DNA from: JANNBN01 sp031430595
GTDB lineage: Bacteria; Actinomycetota; Acidimicrobiia; Acidimicrobiales; JANYDT01
Assembly (NCBI GenBank): GCA_031430595.1
Contig: JANPBU010000047.1
Span: 1-64,000, forward strand
Reading direction: 5' to 3'
DNA length: 64,000 nt
Under the pieces are notes generated by a model that saw only the letters and a list, made by a program, of their open reading frames with translations, was not told where the DNA came from and did no database searches. Positions 8,847 through 16,613 of this stretch are shown here, piece after piece. Within the stretch, counting starts at the first letter, position 1. Each line of letters begins with the position of its first letter. Position numbers and translations under genes: made by a program.

Positions 8847-8921
8847 AAGGCGCATTCCCGCCCTTTCGCTTCCCACCCCAAACGACATTTATTGACATAC
8901 CCCCGTGCGAGGATGGTGGGT

Positions 8922-9305
8922 ATGGCCCCTAAACGTCCCGCCAAGCTCAAACAGTCAATTGCAAAGCTGCGGGGGGTTGATCGCGATCGGGCTATTCATG
9001 CCGAGGGTCTCATTGAAAACCACGAGTACGCCCGCGAGTCTGCCGATTTGCTGGCCTATGTCACCTACCCCCTCGACGACGACGTGGTCACCACTAAGGA
9101 ATTCATGAAAGAGGTCAATTCGCTCTCTATGGACGTGTCGGCCTTCGCTGAGACATCGACACCTGGTGCCGCCGTTCATGCTGCCGCCATGGCACTCCAC
9201 GCATTTCGTAGTGCAGCGGTTACCCACAACGAAGCGTATTACGTCACCCGCCTCGATCGGCTCATGATCGACCTTCCCTCGATAGAGGCTCGCTTCGGCG
9301 ACTAA
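8922..9305 (+). CDS. Conserved-looking hypothetical protein
   Basis: A 127-aa soluble protein I do not recognise. It starts with a basic segment (MAPKRPAKLKQSIAKLRG) and is then mostly acidic and helical in character, without signal peptide, membrane segment, Cys pair or nucleotide motif. I take ATG 8922, which has the purine-rich GAGGATGGTGGG directly before it; ATG 8913 (three codons earlier) is also possible. Codon use matches its neighbours and the frame is clean. It is followed after about 35 bases by a small membrane-protein gene on the same strand. Confidence 0.6.
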   Translation: MAPKRPAKLKQSIAKLRGVDRDRAIHAEGLIENHEYARESADLLAYVTYPLDDDVVTTKEFMKEVNSLSMDVSAFAETSTPGAAVHAAAMALHAFRSAAVTHNEAYYVTRLDRLMIDLPSIEARFGD

Positions 9306-9340
9306 CTTCCCGTGGCCTTGACCCTCACTTGCGCATTCTT

Positions 9341-9757
9341 ATGACCCTACGAATTCTCGGTATCAGCGTGGCAGTAATTGCGGCGTCCTGGGGTCTGATG
9401 ATGGTGCTCGCTCGTCGGCTCCCTCCGGGGTCAGCAAAAGACTTGGCTTCATTTCTTCCATCGTGCGCAACAACGATGCGTCGGCTTCGTAAGCACCCAG
9501 GGGTTCCGAAATCCGCGAAGGCGGCTCTCGCATTCGCCCTCGTCTGGGTGCTATCCCCGATCGATCTCATTCCAGAGTTTTTGCCGATCATTGGGCCGCT
9601 CGATGACGTGGTTGTCGTGGCGCTTGCATTGCGATTTGCGGCCCGTCGAGTGCCCAAGTCGGTCCTCCTCGAAGCTTGGCCCGGCGACCCACGACTCATC
9701 GAACGACTTATCGGTGACGAGACGTTTACACCGGGGCGCTGGCGAGAGCGGCTTTAG
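9341..9757 (+). CDS. DUF1232 (YkvA-type) small membrane protein
   Basis: A 138-aa protein with an N-terminal membrane segment (LRILGISVAVIAASWGLMMV) and the DUF1232 core near residues 65-110: ALVWVLSPIDLIPEFLPIIG then LDDVVVVALALRFAAR. The SPIDLIP-E-x2-P-x2-G-x2-D-D signature is diagnostic. The biological role of the family is unknown. The start is uncertain: TTG 9329 adds four residues and neither site has a clear ribosome-binding sequence. The 3' end overlaps the convergent HAD gene by 32 bases. Confidence 0.75.
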   Translation: MTLRILGISVAVIAASWGLMMVLARRLPPGSAKDLASFLPSCATTMRRLRKHPGVPKSAKAALAFALVWVLSPIDLIPEFLPIIGPLDDVVVVALALRFAARRVPKSVLLEAWPGDPRLIERLIGDETFTPGRWRERL

Positions 9758-10463
9758 CAAACGCGTCCATCGAAGGGTATCGCCACGCTGGCTCGGTGAA
9801 GCCAGTTGCCGGCGGAGGGGTGGCACCAAAACCATCGTTCCCCGCTCGTCGATCGATCCAAACCGATGGCATCCCCACCAATGCTGCAGGCTCGTGGTCG
9901 TGGAACAGTGATTGCGCAACATGAAGCAAATGGTTGCGGTTGAGCCCAATTGTTGGCAGATGTTCAAACAGGGTTGGAAAGCTCTGCGCGCTTGGCTTAT
10001 AAGCACCAACGTCTTGAGCGGTGACGATGAGGTCAAACTCGACCTGTAACCGGGCGTTACTGGCTGCAAATGAGGCACGGTCAACGTTCGAAAGTATGAC
10101 CAGTTGATAACGCTCCTTCAACCGTTTGAGGGCATCGACAGAGTCAGCGAACACAGGCCAGTTACCAACCGATGCCCCGAAGGCTGACGCCTCTTCGGGT
10201 GAAGCAACGGCATCGAATTGCCTCGCAACCCGGCGAAGTGTTTCTTCGAGAACGAGCGGATACAACATCGACGGCGACTCGGTTTGGATGCTCGATTCGT
10301 GGGCGGCGAACGCTTCCACAAGAAACTCCGGAGATATCTCTACCCGGTGAGTCTCAGCCCAGGGCGCAAAGGCGCTGGCGATACCGGTTTCCCAATCGAT
10401 GAGTGTTCCGTAGCAATCGAAGCTCAGTGCGCGGTAGGTCGAGAATGATTCTGTTGTGGTCAT
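9726..10463 (-). CDS. HAD-superfamily hydrolase, haloacid dehalogenase type II-like
   Basis: A 245-aa HAD hydrolase. The nucleophile motif is SFDCYGTLIDW (Asp about 16), with the Ser/Asn motif VILSNVD near 125, the Lys motif GAYKPS near 155, and a degenerate acidic motif (HVAQSLFHDHEPA). The arrangement matches type II haloacid dehalogenases and related small phosphatases; the substrate cannot be read from sequence. AAGGAC precedes the ATG. The start overlaps by 4 bases (ATGA) the stop of a truncated regulator remnant, so the gene was once the second member of an operon under a GntR-type regulator. Confidence 0.83.
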   Translation of the reverse strand: MTTTESFSTYRALSFDCYGTLIDWETGIASAFAPWAETHRVEISPEFLVEAFAAHESSIQTESPSMLYPLVLEETLRRVARQFDAVASPEEASAFGASVGNWPVFADSVDALKRLKERYQLVILSNVDRASFAASNARLQVEFDLIVTAQDVGAYKPSAQSFPTLFEHLPTIGLNRNHLLHVAQSLFHDHEPAALVGMPSVWIDRRAGNDGFGATPPPATGFTEPAWRYPSMDAFAKAALASAPV

Positions 10464-10606
10464 GCGAAGGTCCTTTTGAGTGAAACGACAGCATCGTCAT
10501 AGTGAATACGTAACAGCTTCCGGCACAGCTTCTCGTTTCTATTTTCGAGTGCTGCGAGAAGAGATGAATGTTCATCGACAAGATCAGCGACGAGTTCATA
10601 TGCAGG
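10460..10606 (-). pseudogene. Truncated C-terminus of a GntR-type (FCD-domain) regulator
   Basis: Directly upstream of the HAD gene, a minus-strand frame reads AYELVADLVDEHSSLLAALE then NRNEKLCRKLLRIHY and ends DDAVVSLKRTFA, with the stop at 10460-10462. This is the pattern of the last helices of FadR-type C-terminal (FCD) domains, which end H-x-x-(L/I)-L-x-A-L-E-x-(R/K)-(D/N) ... H-x-x-D-A. An in-frame stop at 10607-10609 closes it at the other side, and no DNA-binding domain is found upstream. The stop codon overlaps the HAD start codon. It is a remnant of about 48 codons, probably cut by the event that left the inverted-repeat structure at 10634-10712. Confidence 0.6.
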
Positions 10607-10633
10607 CTAAAGGAGGGCAACCATGAGTTTGAG

Positions 10634-10712
10634 CTCATTTGTCATTTTGGGCTCATTTGTCACGTTGGGGACCGGCCCAAACTGACAACTGGGACTGAAA
10701 GTGACAATTGAG
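10634..10712. repeat. Paired 37-bp imperfect inverted repeats, IS21-like ends
   Basis: Positions 10634-10670 and 10676-10712 are imperfect inverted copies separated by only 5 bases. The outer ends read CTCATTTGTCA and, on the other strand, CTCAATTGTCA. Each arm carries two TTGTCA-type motifs about 18 bases apart. Multiple short TGTCA-containing repeats at each end are typical of IS21-family termini. The structure looks like two element ends left back to back, or a very short MITE. No transposase is present. A strong AAAGGAGG (10609-10616) before ATG 10623 opens a 20-codon frame running through the repeat, possibly a leftover gene start. Confidence 0.5.
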
Positions 10713-10771
10713 ATTCGCTAGAAGCGCGCTCGTCGACTCCGCTCGATCGAATCGATCGGCTTGGGGGCATC

Positions 10772-11419
10772 CTACGAAGGGCGAGTAAACGTAACGTGCA
10801 CTGTTGCGCTCTCGGCGGTTTCAGTTCGTACCTCGTAGCCGCTCTCGAAGCTACGAAGATCGTTCCACAGATTGATTCCGCGACCAAGAAGAATGGGCGC
10901 GATCGCAACGTGCAATTGGTCGACAAGACCAGCCCTAAGAAACTCTCGCACAGTGCTTGCACCTCCACCGACTCGCACATCCCTTTCACCTGCAGCAGCG
11001 GTCGCCCGAGACAGCACCTCCTGTGGCGTCGCGTCAACGAAGTGGAACGTTGTACCGCCAGACATGTTGATCGAATCGAGTTTGCGGTGGGTGAGCACGA
11101 ATACTGGCATGCGAAATGGAGGTTCATCGCCCCACCAGCCCTTCCAATCAGGGTCATCGGGGTAAGTGTGAAAACCGAACATTCCCGCACCCATGATTTC
11201 GGCACCGACACCTTCGAAGTACGCCGCGGCATAGCGGTCGTCGACACCGGTCGTGCCCGCACCCGAACTGTCTTGAAATACCCGCTCACGGACCGTGCGT
11301 GTGGCGGCATACGCCGCGGTGAGCTTGGTCCAGTCATCACCAAAAGGGTTCTCTGGCGTGCCTCCTTCGGTCGTGGCGTAACCGTCGAGCGAGATGTTGA
11401 GGTCGACCCGGACTCCCAT
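10772..11419 (-). CDS. Dihydrofolate reductase-family protein (RibD C-terminal-like)
   Basis: A 215-aa protein of the RibD C-terminal/DHFR-like fold. It opens with VRVDLNISLDGYATT, the typical first strand and loop, includes AEIMGAGMFGF in the nucleotide region, VFVLTHRK, and the NADP-binding stretch RDVRVGGGASTVREFLRAGL, ending with IAPILLGRGINLW. These proteins are probable NADPH-dependent reductases; the substrate is unknown, and neither folate nor riboflavin synthesis is implied by the neighbours. GAAAGGA precedes the ATG. It stands alone between the IS-like repeat and the DUF222 pseudogene. Confidence 0.85.
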   Translation of the reverse strand: MGVRVDLNISLDGYATTEGGTPENPFGDDWTKLTAAYAATRTVRERVFQDSSGAGTTGVDDRYAAAYFEGVGAEIMGAGMFGFHTYPDDPDWKGWWGDEPPFRMPVFVLTHRKLDSINMSGGTTFHFVDATPQEVLSRATAAAGERDVRVGGGASTVREFLRAGLVDQLHVAIAPILLGRGINLWNDLRSFESGYEVRTETAESATVHVTFTRPS

Positions 11420-11530
11420 AATCAGATTCCTTTCAAGAGCTCGAATTTCGATTCAAGCACGACACTAGGTCACTTGCGTGGTTCAATTATGAAGCACATG
11501 CCGCGCTGTCGCCTCATGTAGCAGGCACAC

Positions 11531-12696
11531 TTACGATGAATGTACAGCACGGCGGGCGCGCCGACCTCCTCGCCAGCTCGGGACGAGGTTTCGGGTTGGC
11601 GGAGGTGCCGATCCGGTTCGGCTGGGGATGGCGGAAAATATCGGTGGTGAATGGATCGTGGTGCCGTTTGGCCACGCAATCGTAAGGGTTGTTTGGTCGG
11701 TGTGCCAGGTGAGGATGAGGTGGTGTTTGTGGGTATGGCGGTGGTGGAAGCGACAGAGCGTGACGAGGTTTGGGGGTTCATGGCAGCCACCGTTTTCGCG
11801 GTAGATGATGTGGTGGATTTCGGTCCAGCGACCGGGTCGTCCGCATCCGGGGTACCTGCAGCCTTGGTCTCGGGCGATGACTGCTTTTCGGTTTCGGGCC
11901 GGGATATCGCTGGTTAGTGTTCCGACATCGAAGGGTTTCGGGGTTGCGTCTAGCCATACGGCAGTAACTGCTGCATCGCAAAGGATCATGTTGCGTGTGG
12001 TCTGTGAAAGATAGAAACGTTGAGGTGTGTGAGCAAGGCCGGTGGCAGCATCGATGTGTACGGTTACGTTTGGTTTCTCGCCACCAATGTTGGGTCGATT
12101 GGGGTTACGTAACGATTCGTTGCACAGGTCGATGAGGGCGTCGTGTCTGCGTTGTCCGACGGTTCGTAGGTCGTCGGTTGCTTGCTTTGGCATGGCTGCT
12201 TCGAGCGCAGCACGCACTGTTTCTCCTGACAAGGGGTCAAGTAATCCACCGAGGCGCCACATTCCGTTAGAGGGTTCGTGAAGGCTTAATGTTCGTTTCG
12301 TTACGTGTTCTTCATCGCCGGCGTTCGGGTCGCTGATCGCATCGTCGCAGAGCGCCGCCCAGTGGTTCATGAACTGAGCGAATTGCTTGACGGAAAGTGT
12401 TGCAGCAGCTTCGATAAGAAACGTTTGTTGTTCAACACCGATCGGGGCACGTTCAGTGGTGATCGTGTTTGTGAGAATGCGCAGATGACCCGTACCAATA
12501 TGTCCGCTTGCTAACGCGGCGGCGAATGCTGGGAACCTGTTGAGTGTGTTGTCATCGTTTCGTCGGGTGAGCGCTTCGCTTTGGCGTGCGTAGTATTCGC
12601 AGCCATCCACGACCCAGTATCGGTGTGACCGTCAGTCAAGAAGTTGTGGTTACCGTCGAGCGATGCAACAGCGCGGGTACAAACAAGGTCACCCAT
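11531..12696 (-). pseudogene. DUF222/HNH endonuclease gene with a frameshift
   Basis: The main frame (12610-11531) encodes the DUF222 helical region (FPAFAAALASGHIGTGHLRI) and an HNH nuclease motif: CRYPGCGRPGRWTEIHHI, then NLVTLCRFHHR. The beginning of the family domain lies in another frame: RESVTARRLVDMGDLVCTRA and SLDGNHNFLTDGHTDTGSWM, from 12696 upstream into the main part. Joining AANTTHAKAKRS to TRRNDDNTLNRFP near 12566-12575 restores the usual spacing between the Trp and the FP motif, so one indel separates the halves. Such actinobacterial 13E12-type genes are multicopy and thought to be mobile. An indel in the assembly is the alternative to true decay. Confidence 0.72.
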
Positions 12697-12727
12697 ATCA
12701 ACAAGGCGACGGGCGGTAACCGACTCC

Positions 12728-13519
12728 CTAACCGCAACCCGGGTCGCCCGGCAAGACCGGCCTAGCTGACACTAGGTAGGTGTAACCGCTCGATGTCCAC
12801 GGAGTCAGATCGTTGGCCGTCCTCAAGGCAGTGAAAGCTGCGATCGCCTCGGCTCCGGTTACTACCTTGCACCCGCCCATTTCCCGAAGATCTGACGCAG
12901 CAGCAGGCCACGGTCGGGGTGTTTGTTGCAATGAAGCGTCAGTCGACAATTGACCTTCAGCGTTTCGAGGCATCACTGCAATTGATGTAGGCCTACTTAC
13001 TTTAGCCCCAGGCCGTGATTGTAGAAAAACAATAAGCGCTTTGAGCTTTTTGCGACCTTCTAACTGTTTGGTCGGCATCGTATCGTCGCCGATTCCGAAA
13101 GACTGAATAACGTTCGTGATGCCCACATAGGACACAATTAGGGGTGGTACGTCTGCTGTGGGCGGCGTACCAAGATCTAGTCGCCTGTTGAGGTTTGCTG
13201 CGACTGCCAACTTGATCATGCTTTGATAATCGGCTTTCGAGAGTTTCAACAGGCTGAACGCCTCAAGTGTCGGTCGGGGATACGACGAGGTCGTCGGCAC
13301 CGATTGGTACAGTTCACCAGAACGGGTCGCCAGGAGAAGAGAGACGCTGCGAGCGCCCGACGACCCGAATCCGCCGGAACCGAAGGTAATTCTGAGCGTT
13401 GTTGCGGACGGAATCGCTGTTTTGGATTTCGCGGAAGCCAAAGCAGGTTTCGTCGGCGAGGCAATCAACGAACACAACGAAAAAAGGACCAAGGCGGAGA
13501 GTTTCGTGAACTGTTGCAT
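12728..13519 (-). CDS. Secreted protein of unknown function
   Basis: A 263-aa protein starting MQQFTKLSALVLFSLCSLIA, a clean Sec signal peptide with probable cleavage after the following Ala-x-Ala near residue 29. I choose ATG 13519 for this leader; the frame is open to a TTG at 13567. GGAGG lies 14 bases upstream, which is long. The mature part has a beta-rich stretch with Gly/Ser repeats (TFGSGGFGSSGARSVSLLLA) and no motif I recognise; two Cys occur near the C-terminus. It ends ARPVLPGDPGCG. The adjacent DUF222 pseudogene begins just after its stop on the same strand. Function unknown. Confidence 0.6.
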   Translation of the reverse strand: MQQFTKLSALVLFSLCSLIASPTKPALASAKSKTAIPSATTLRITFGSGGFGSSGARSVSLLLATRSGELYQSVPTTSSYPRPTLEAFSLLKLSKADYQSMIKLAVAANLNRRLDLGTPPTADVPPLIVSYVGITNVIQSFGIGDDTMPTKQLEGRKKLKALIVFLQSRPGAKVSRPTSIAVMPRNAEGQLSTDASLQQTPRPWPAAASDLREMGGCKVVTGAEAIAAFTALRTANDLTPWTSSGYTYLVSARPVLPGDPGCG

Positions 13520-13670
13520 GAACTTTTGACGGTCCTCCAGCTTGATCGGTTCCCACACGCTTGCCAAAACCTCAATCCTGATGACGTGGTGAAGGTGGGG
13601 TTTACCTCACCAAGAAAACGCCCGATTACCCCATCGTTTTCGGCCCCGAGCGTCGCATATCCTGATCTCT

Positions 13671-14969
13671 ATGGAAACGACCGACCGGCGACTGTGGGGC
13701 GCAATTACCCCGGGCCGGGTTGTTTCGTATCTTGCCTACCTCGCTCTTGACCTGTGGGTTGCCATCGTTTGCATCGTTGTGGGTACTGTCGGGGTCGCTC
13801 TCTCGCTTGGGTTGGCGATCACCGTGGTGGGAGGGGTAGTCGCACTCACGACCACCCTTGCCGGTGCCCAACTCATCGCAACATTTGAGCGAGCCCGTGT
13901 CTCGGCTTTGCTCGGTGAAGCGATACCAGCACCAGCACCTTCACCACGTTCGTTACAGGCCACAAGATTGAATGTGGTGAGCCGCTTGGTACACAACGCA
14001 TCAGCTTGGAAGGCTCTTGCATACTTGTTTGTGCAACCCATCATAGGTGTACTGATGTTCTCGGTCACCATCTGCGTCTGGTGTCTCGGGCCTTTGTTGG
14101 TCAGTATGCCTATGTCAAGAAATCTCTTTCCGAACGACTCAGCAAACCTTCTCGTTGCCGACGTTGATTCATTGAAACTGGCCTTCGTTGCGGCTGCCCT
14201 GGGTATCGGGGTAATCATCGCAGCTCCCATCGTTACTATCGCAGCCGGGTCCGTCGATCTTTGGCTCGTACGTACACTTCTTGGTTCCAACAAAGAAGCC
14301 GTGCTTCAGGCCGAACTCGTCGAAGTGTCGGCCCGCCGCAGTGCAGCAGTTGAAGCAGCCGATGCTGAACGCCGTCGCATCGAACGCGACCTTCACGATG
14401 GCGCCCAGCAACGTTTGGTTGCGCTGGGTATGACCCTCGGCCTAGCTCGAGAAAAGCTTGATGACGACCCACAAGCCGTGAAACTTTTGCTCGACGAGGC
14501 TCACCTCGAAGCAAAGGCTGCCATGACAGAACTTCGCTCGATTGCTCGCGGAATCCATCCAGCGATCCTTGATGATCGGGGTCTCGATGCCGCCCTCTCT
14601 GCGGTAGCTGCCCGCTGCCCCATCCCGGTTGCTGTCAAGGTTGACCTACCAGAACGTCTTGGCCAAACGCTTGAAAGCTCAGCCTATTACGTTGTGTCGG
14701 AAGCACTCACAAACGTAGCGAAGCACGCCGACGCTGATCACGTGTCGGTCACCGTCTTTCTCGGGTCTTCACCCGGCGTCGCAACACCGAGACGCGTAAC
14801 AAAATCGCTCATCGTTATCATTAGCGATGACGGTCAGGGTGGCGCCACATTCGCGGTCGATGGTGGCCTTTCAGGGTTGCAAGACAGGGTTCGAGCCGTG
14901 AATGGGCAACTCACGCTGTACAGCCCGGTTGGCGGCCCCACAGTACTGACTGCAGAGATTCCAACATGA
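13671..14969 (+). CDS. Sensor histidine kinase, NarL/LiaS type
   Basis: A 432-aa membrane kinase. The N-terminal half is the four-helix 'putative sensor' domain found in actinobacterial kinases (helices near 14-40, 45-65, 120-150, 165-195), with little outside the membrane, which suggests intramembrane sensing. The HisKA_3 dimerisation helix has ERRRIERDLHDGAQQRL, with the phospho-acceptor His. The ATPase domain follows with SEALTNVAKHA (N box) and ISDDGQGGA (G box). The gene overlaps the response regulator by 4 bases, so the pair is cotranscribed. The downstream DUF4097 and MMPL genes suggest a cell-envelope signal, by analogy with LiaRS-like systems. Confidence 0.9.
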   Translation: METTDRRLWGAITPGRVVSYLAYLALDLWVAIVCIVVGTVGVALSLGLAITVVGGVVALTTTLAGAQLIATFERARVSALLGEAIPAPAPSPRSLQATRLNVVSRLVHNASAWKALAYLFVQPIIGVLMFSVTICVWCLGPLLVSMPMSRNLFPNDSANLLVADVDSLKLAFVAAALGIGVIIAAPIVTIAAGSVDLWLVRTLLGSNKEAVLQAELVEVSARRSAAVEAADAERRRIERDLHDGAQQRLVALGMTLGLAREKLDDDPQAVKLLLDEAHLEAKAAMTELRSIARGIHPAILDDRGLDAALSAVAARCPIPVAVKVDLPERLGQTLESSAYYVVSEALTNVAKHADADHVSVTVFLGSSPGVATPRRVTKSLIVIISDDGQGGATFAVDGGLSGLQDRVRAVNGQLTLYSPVGGPTVLTAEIPT

Positions 14970-15682
14970 ACAACGACGACTCCACAACAACCAACAAACG
15001 ACCGACACCCTCCCTTCGCGCCCCGGTGCGGGTTGTCATCGCTGAAGACAGCGTGCTGCTTCGTTCCGGAATAGTTCGTCTACTAGCCGATGCTGGTGAC
15101 GCGGTCGTTGCTGAAGTCGATAACGCCAACGATTTGATCGCAGCCGTTGAGCAACACCAACCCGATGTGTGCGTAGTAGATGTTCGTATGCCGCCAACAT
15201 TCAGCGACGAAGGCATTCGGGCATCAGTCGAAATTCGACGACGTTTCCCAGACGTAGGTGTACTTGTTTTAAGTCAGTACGTCGAAGAACGTTACGCGTC
15301 TGAGCTTCTGGCTGTAGGAGACAATCGAGGCGTTGGTTACCTGTTGAAAGATCGGGTTGCCGACGTAAGAGAGTTCATCGATGCCCTGCACCGGGTTGCT
15401 TCAGGTGGGTCGGCCCTCGACCCGGAAGTAGTTGCACAAATCTTCGCGCGCAGACGATCTCGCGACGTACTTGGCGATCTCACACCTCGCGAGACCGACG
15501 TACTTCGTCTCATGGCTGAGGGTCGATCAAACGGTGGCATCGCTGAAACACTCGTCGTATCGGCCGGTGCAGTCGAAAAGCACGTAAACAACATCCTAAC
15601 GAAACTTGGTCTTCCCCAAACAAGTGGTGACCACCGTCGAGTACTCGCCGTACTGAGATTTGTCGAAGGAGACCGATCATGA
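14966..15682 (+). CDS. LuxR/NarL-family response regulator
   Basis: A 238-aa regulator. The receiver domain runs from about 20 to 140: the acidic pair is IAEDS, the phospho-acceptor Asp lies in VCVVDVRMPP, the Thr/Ser position in VLVLSQYV, and the Lys in YLLKDRV. The LuxR-type helix-turn-helix has LTPRETDVLRLMAEGRSNGG and AVEKHVNNILTKLGLP. It overlaps the kinase gene upstream and the DUF4097 gene downstream by 4 bases each (ATGA), showing tight translational coupling. It most likely controls this operon and perhaps other envelope genes. Confidence 0.9.
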   Translation: MNNDDSTTTNKRPTPSLRAPVRVVIAEDSVLLRSGIVRLLADAGDAVVAEVDNANDLIAAVEQHQPDVCVVDVRMPPTFSDEGIRASVEIRRRFPDVGVLVLSQYVEERYASELLAVGDNRGVGYLLKDRVADVREFIDALHRVASGGSALDPEVVAQIFARRRSRDVLGDLTPRETDVLRLMAEGRSNGGIAETLVVSAGAVEKHVNNILTKLGLPQTSGDHRRVLAVLRFVEGDRS

Positions 15683-16524
15683 CGAACAACCCAAAACGCA
15701 GCGCCTTCTTGGCAGTTGGTCTCACGCTCGCAACAGTGTCCATCGGTTATGCCGCGTGGATGGCATTTGATGTGTTGTCTCGAAGTGAAACAACCGAGGA
15801 GTTATGGAACGTCAACCCGAAACAGACCCGAGATATACGGGTCATCAAACTCGACCACGGTGCCGGAAGTATCCGCCTTGTCGGTGGAAGCACCGATGGG
15901 ATAACCGGAACTCGAACGGTAAAGCATGGGCTACGTAAACCTAGGTACACAGAACAAATAAAGGGTGACACCCTTACGTTGAAAACCAATTGTCCTAACT
16001 CACCGGTTTGCGCGGTCGACTATGCACTGAGTGTTCCGGAGGGCGTTCGTATTATCGGAACCGTCGATGGTGGGAAATTCGCTGCCAGCAAGATCTCGGG
16101 TGACATCAGCATTTCTGCATCGGGTGGTTCCATTTCTCTCGCCGATACGTCAGGCGCCGTTAAAGCGTCATCCTCCGGTGGCGGAGTGCGCACGGCTCGA
16201 TCAAGCGGACCCCTCGATCTGATGAGTTCTGGAGGGTCAGTTGACGCCACTGGGGTCGCCGGGTCAACTCTCGTCGCCGACTCTTCGGGTGGTGAGGTCT
16301 CCATCGTCTTCACCAAGAGCCCAGATACGGCTGAAGTGTCTTCGAGTGGTGGTTCAGTGAACGTCGTCGTTCCAAATGATGATGCTTCGTACCAGGTCGA
16401 CGCTTCGAGCAGTGGGGGCGACGCCAAAGTCGAGGTTCGCACAGACCCCGCCTCCAAGAAAACCCTAGATGTTTCGAGTTCGGGTGGCGACGTACGCGTC
16501 AAATACCCAGCGACAAACCCGTAA
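15679..16524 (+). CDS. DUF4097-type beta-helix membrane-anchored protein
   Basis: A 281-aa protein with one N-terminal membrane segment (AFLAVGLTLATVSIGYAAWM) and an extracytoplasmic part built of repeating strands with the recurring pattern S-S-S-G-G-(S/D/E)-V. Examples are SSSGGGVRTARSS, SSGGSVDATG and SSSGGDVRVKYP. This is the DUF4097 beta-strand repeat. Such proteins commonly follow a two-component system or PspC-type genes, and a regulatory or envelope-stress role is assumed rather than shown. It is translationally coupled to the response regulator. Confidence 0.85.
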   Translation: MTNNPKRSAFLAVGLTLATVSIGYAAWMAFDVLSRSETTEELWNVNPKQTRDIRVIKLDHGAGSIRLVGGSTDGITGTRTVKHGLRKPRYTEQIKGDTLTLKTNCPNSPVCAVDYALSVPEGVRIIGTVDGGKFAASKISGDISISASGGSISLADTSGAVKASSSGGGVRTARSSGPLDLMSSGGSVDATGVAGSTLVADSSGGEVSIVFTKSPDTAEVSSSGGSVNVVVPNDDASYQVDASSSGGDAKVEVRTDPASKKTLDVSSSGGDVRVKYPATNP

Positions 16525-16613
16525 TCCTCACTTCCAAACTTCTCCCGCTCGGCGTGTCCTGACCAGATATCTGTTCGAACGCGTCCGTTGTCATCACTAA
16601 AAAGGAACGAATC

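Noticed and set aside
8891..8921. TTGACA-like -35 box before the 127-aa hypothetical gene
   Set aside because: No matching -10 box at usual spacing is seen, so I did not call a promoter.
10623..10685. Twenty-codon frame with a perfect AAAGGAGG site
   Set aside because: It lies within the IS-like inverted repeat and has no recognisable product; kept only as a possible leftover gene start.
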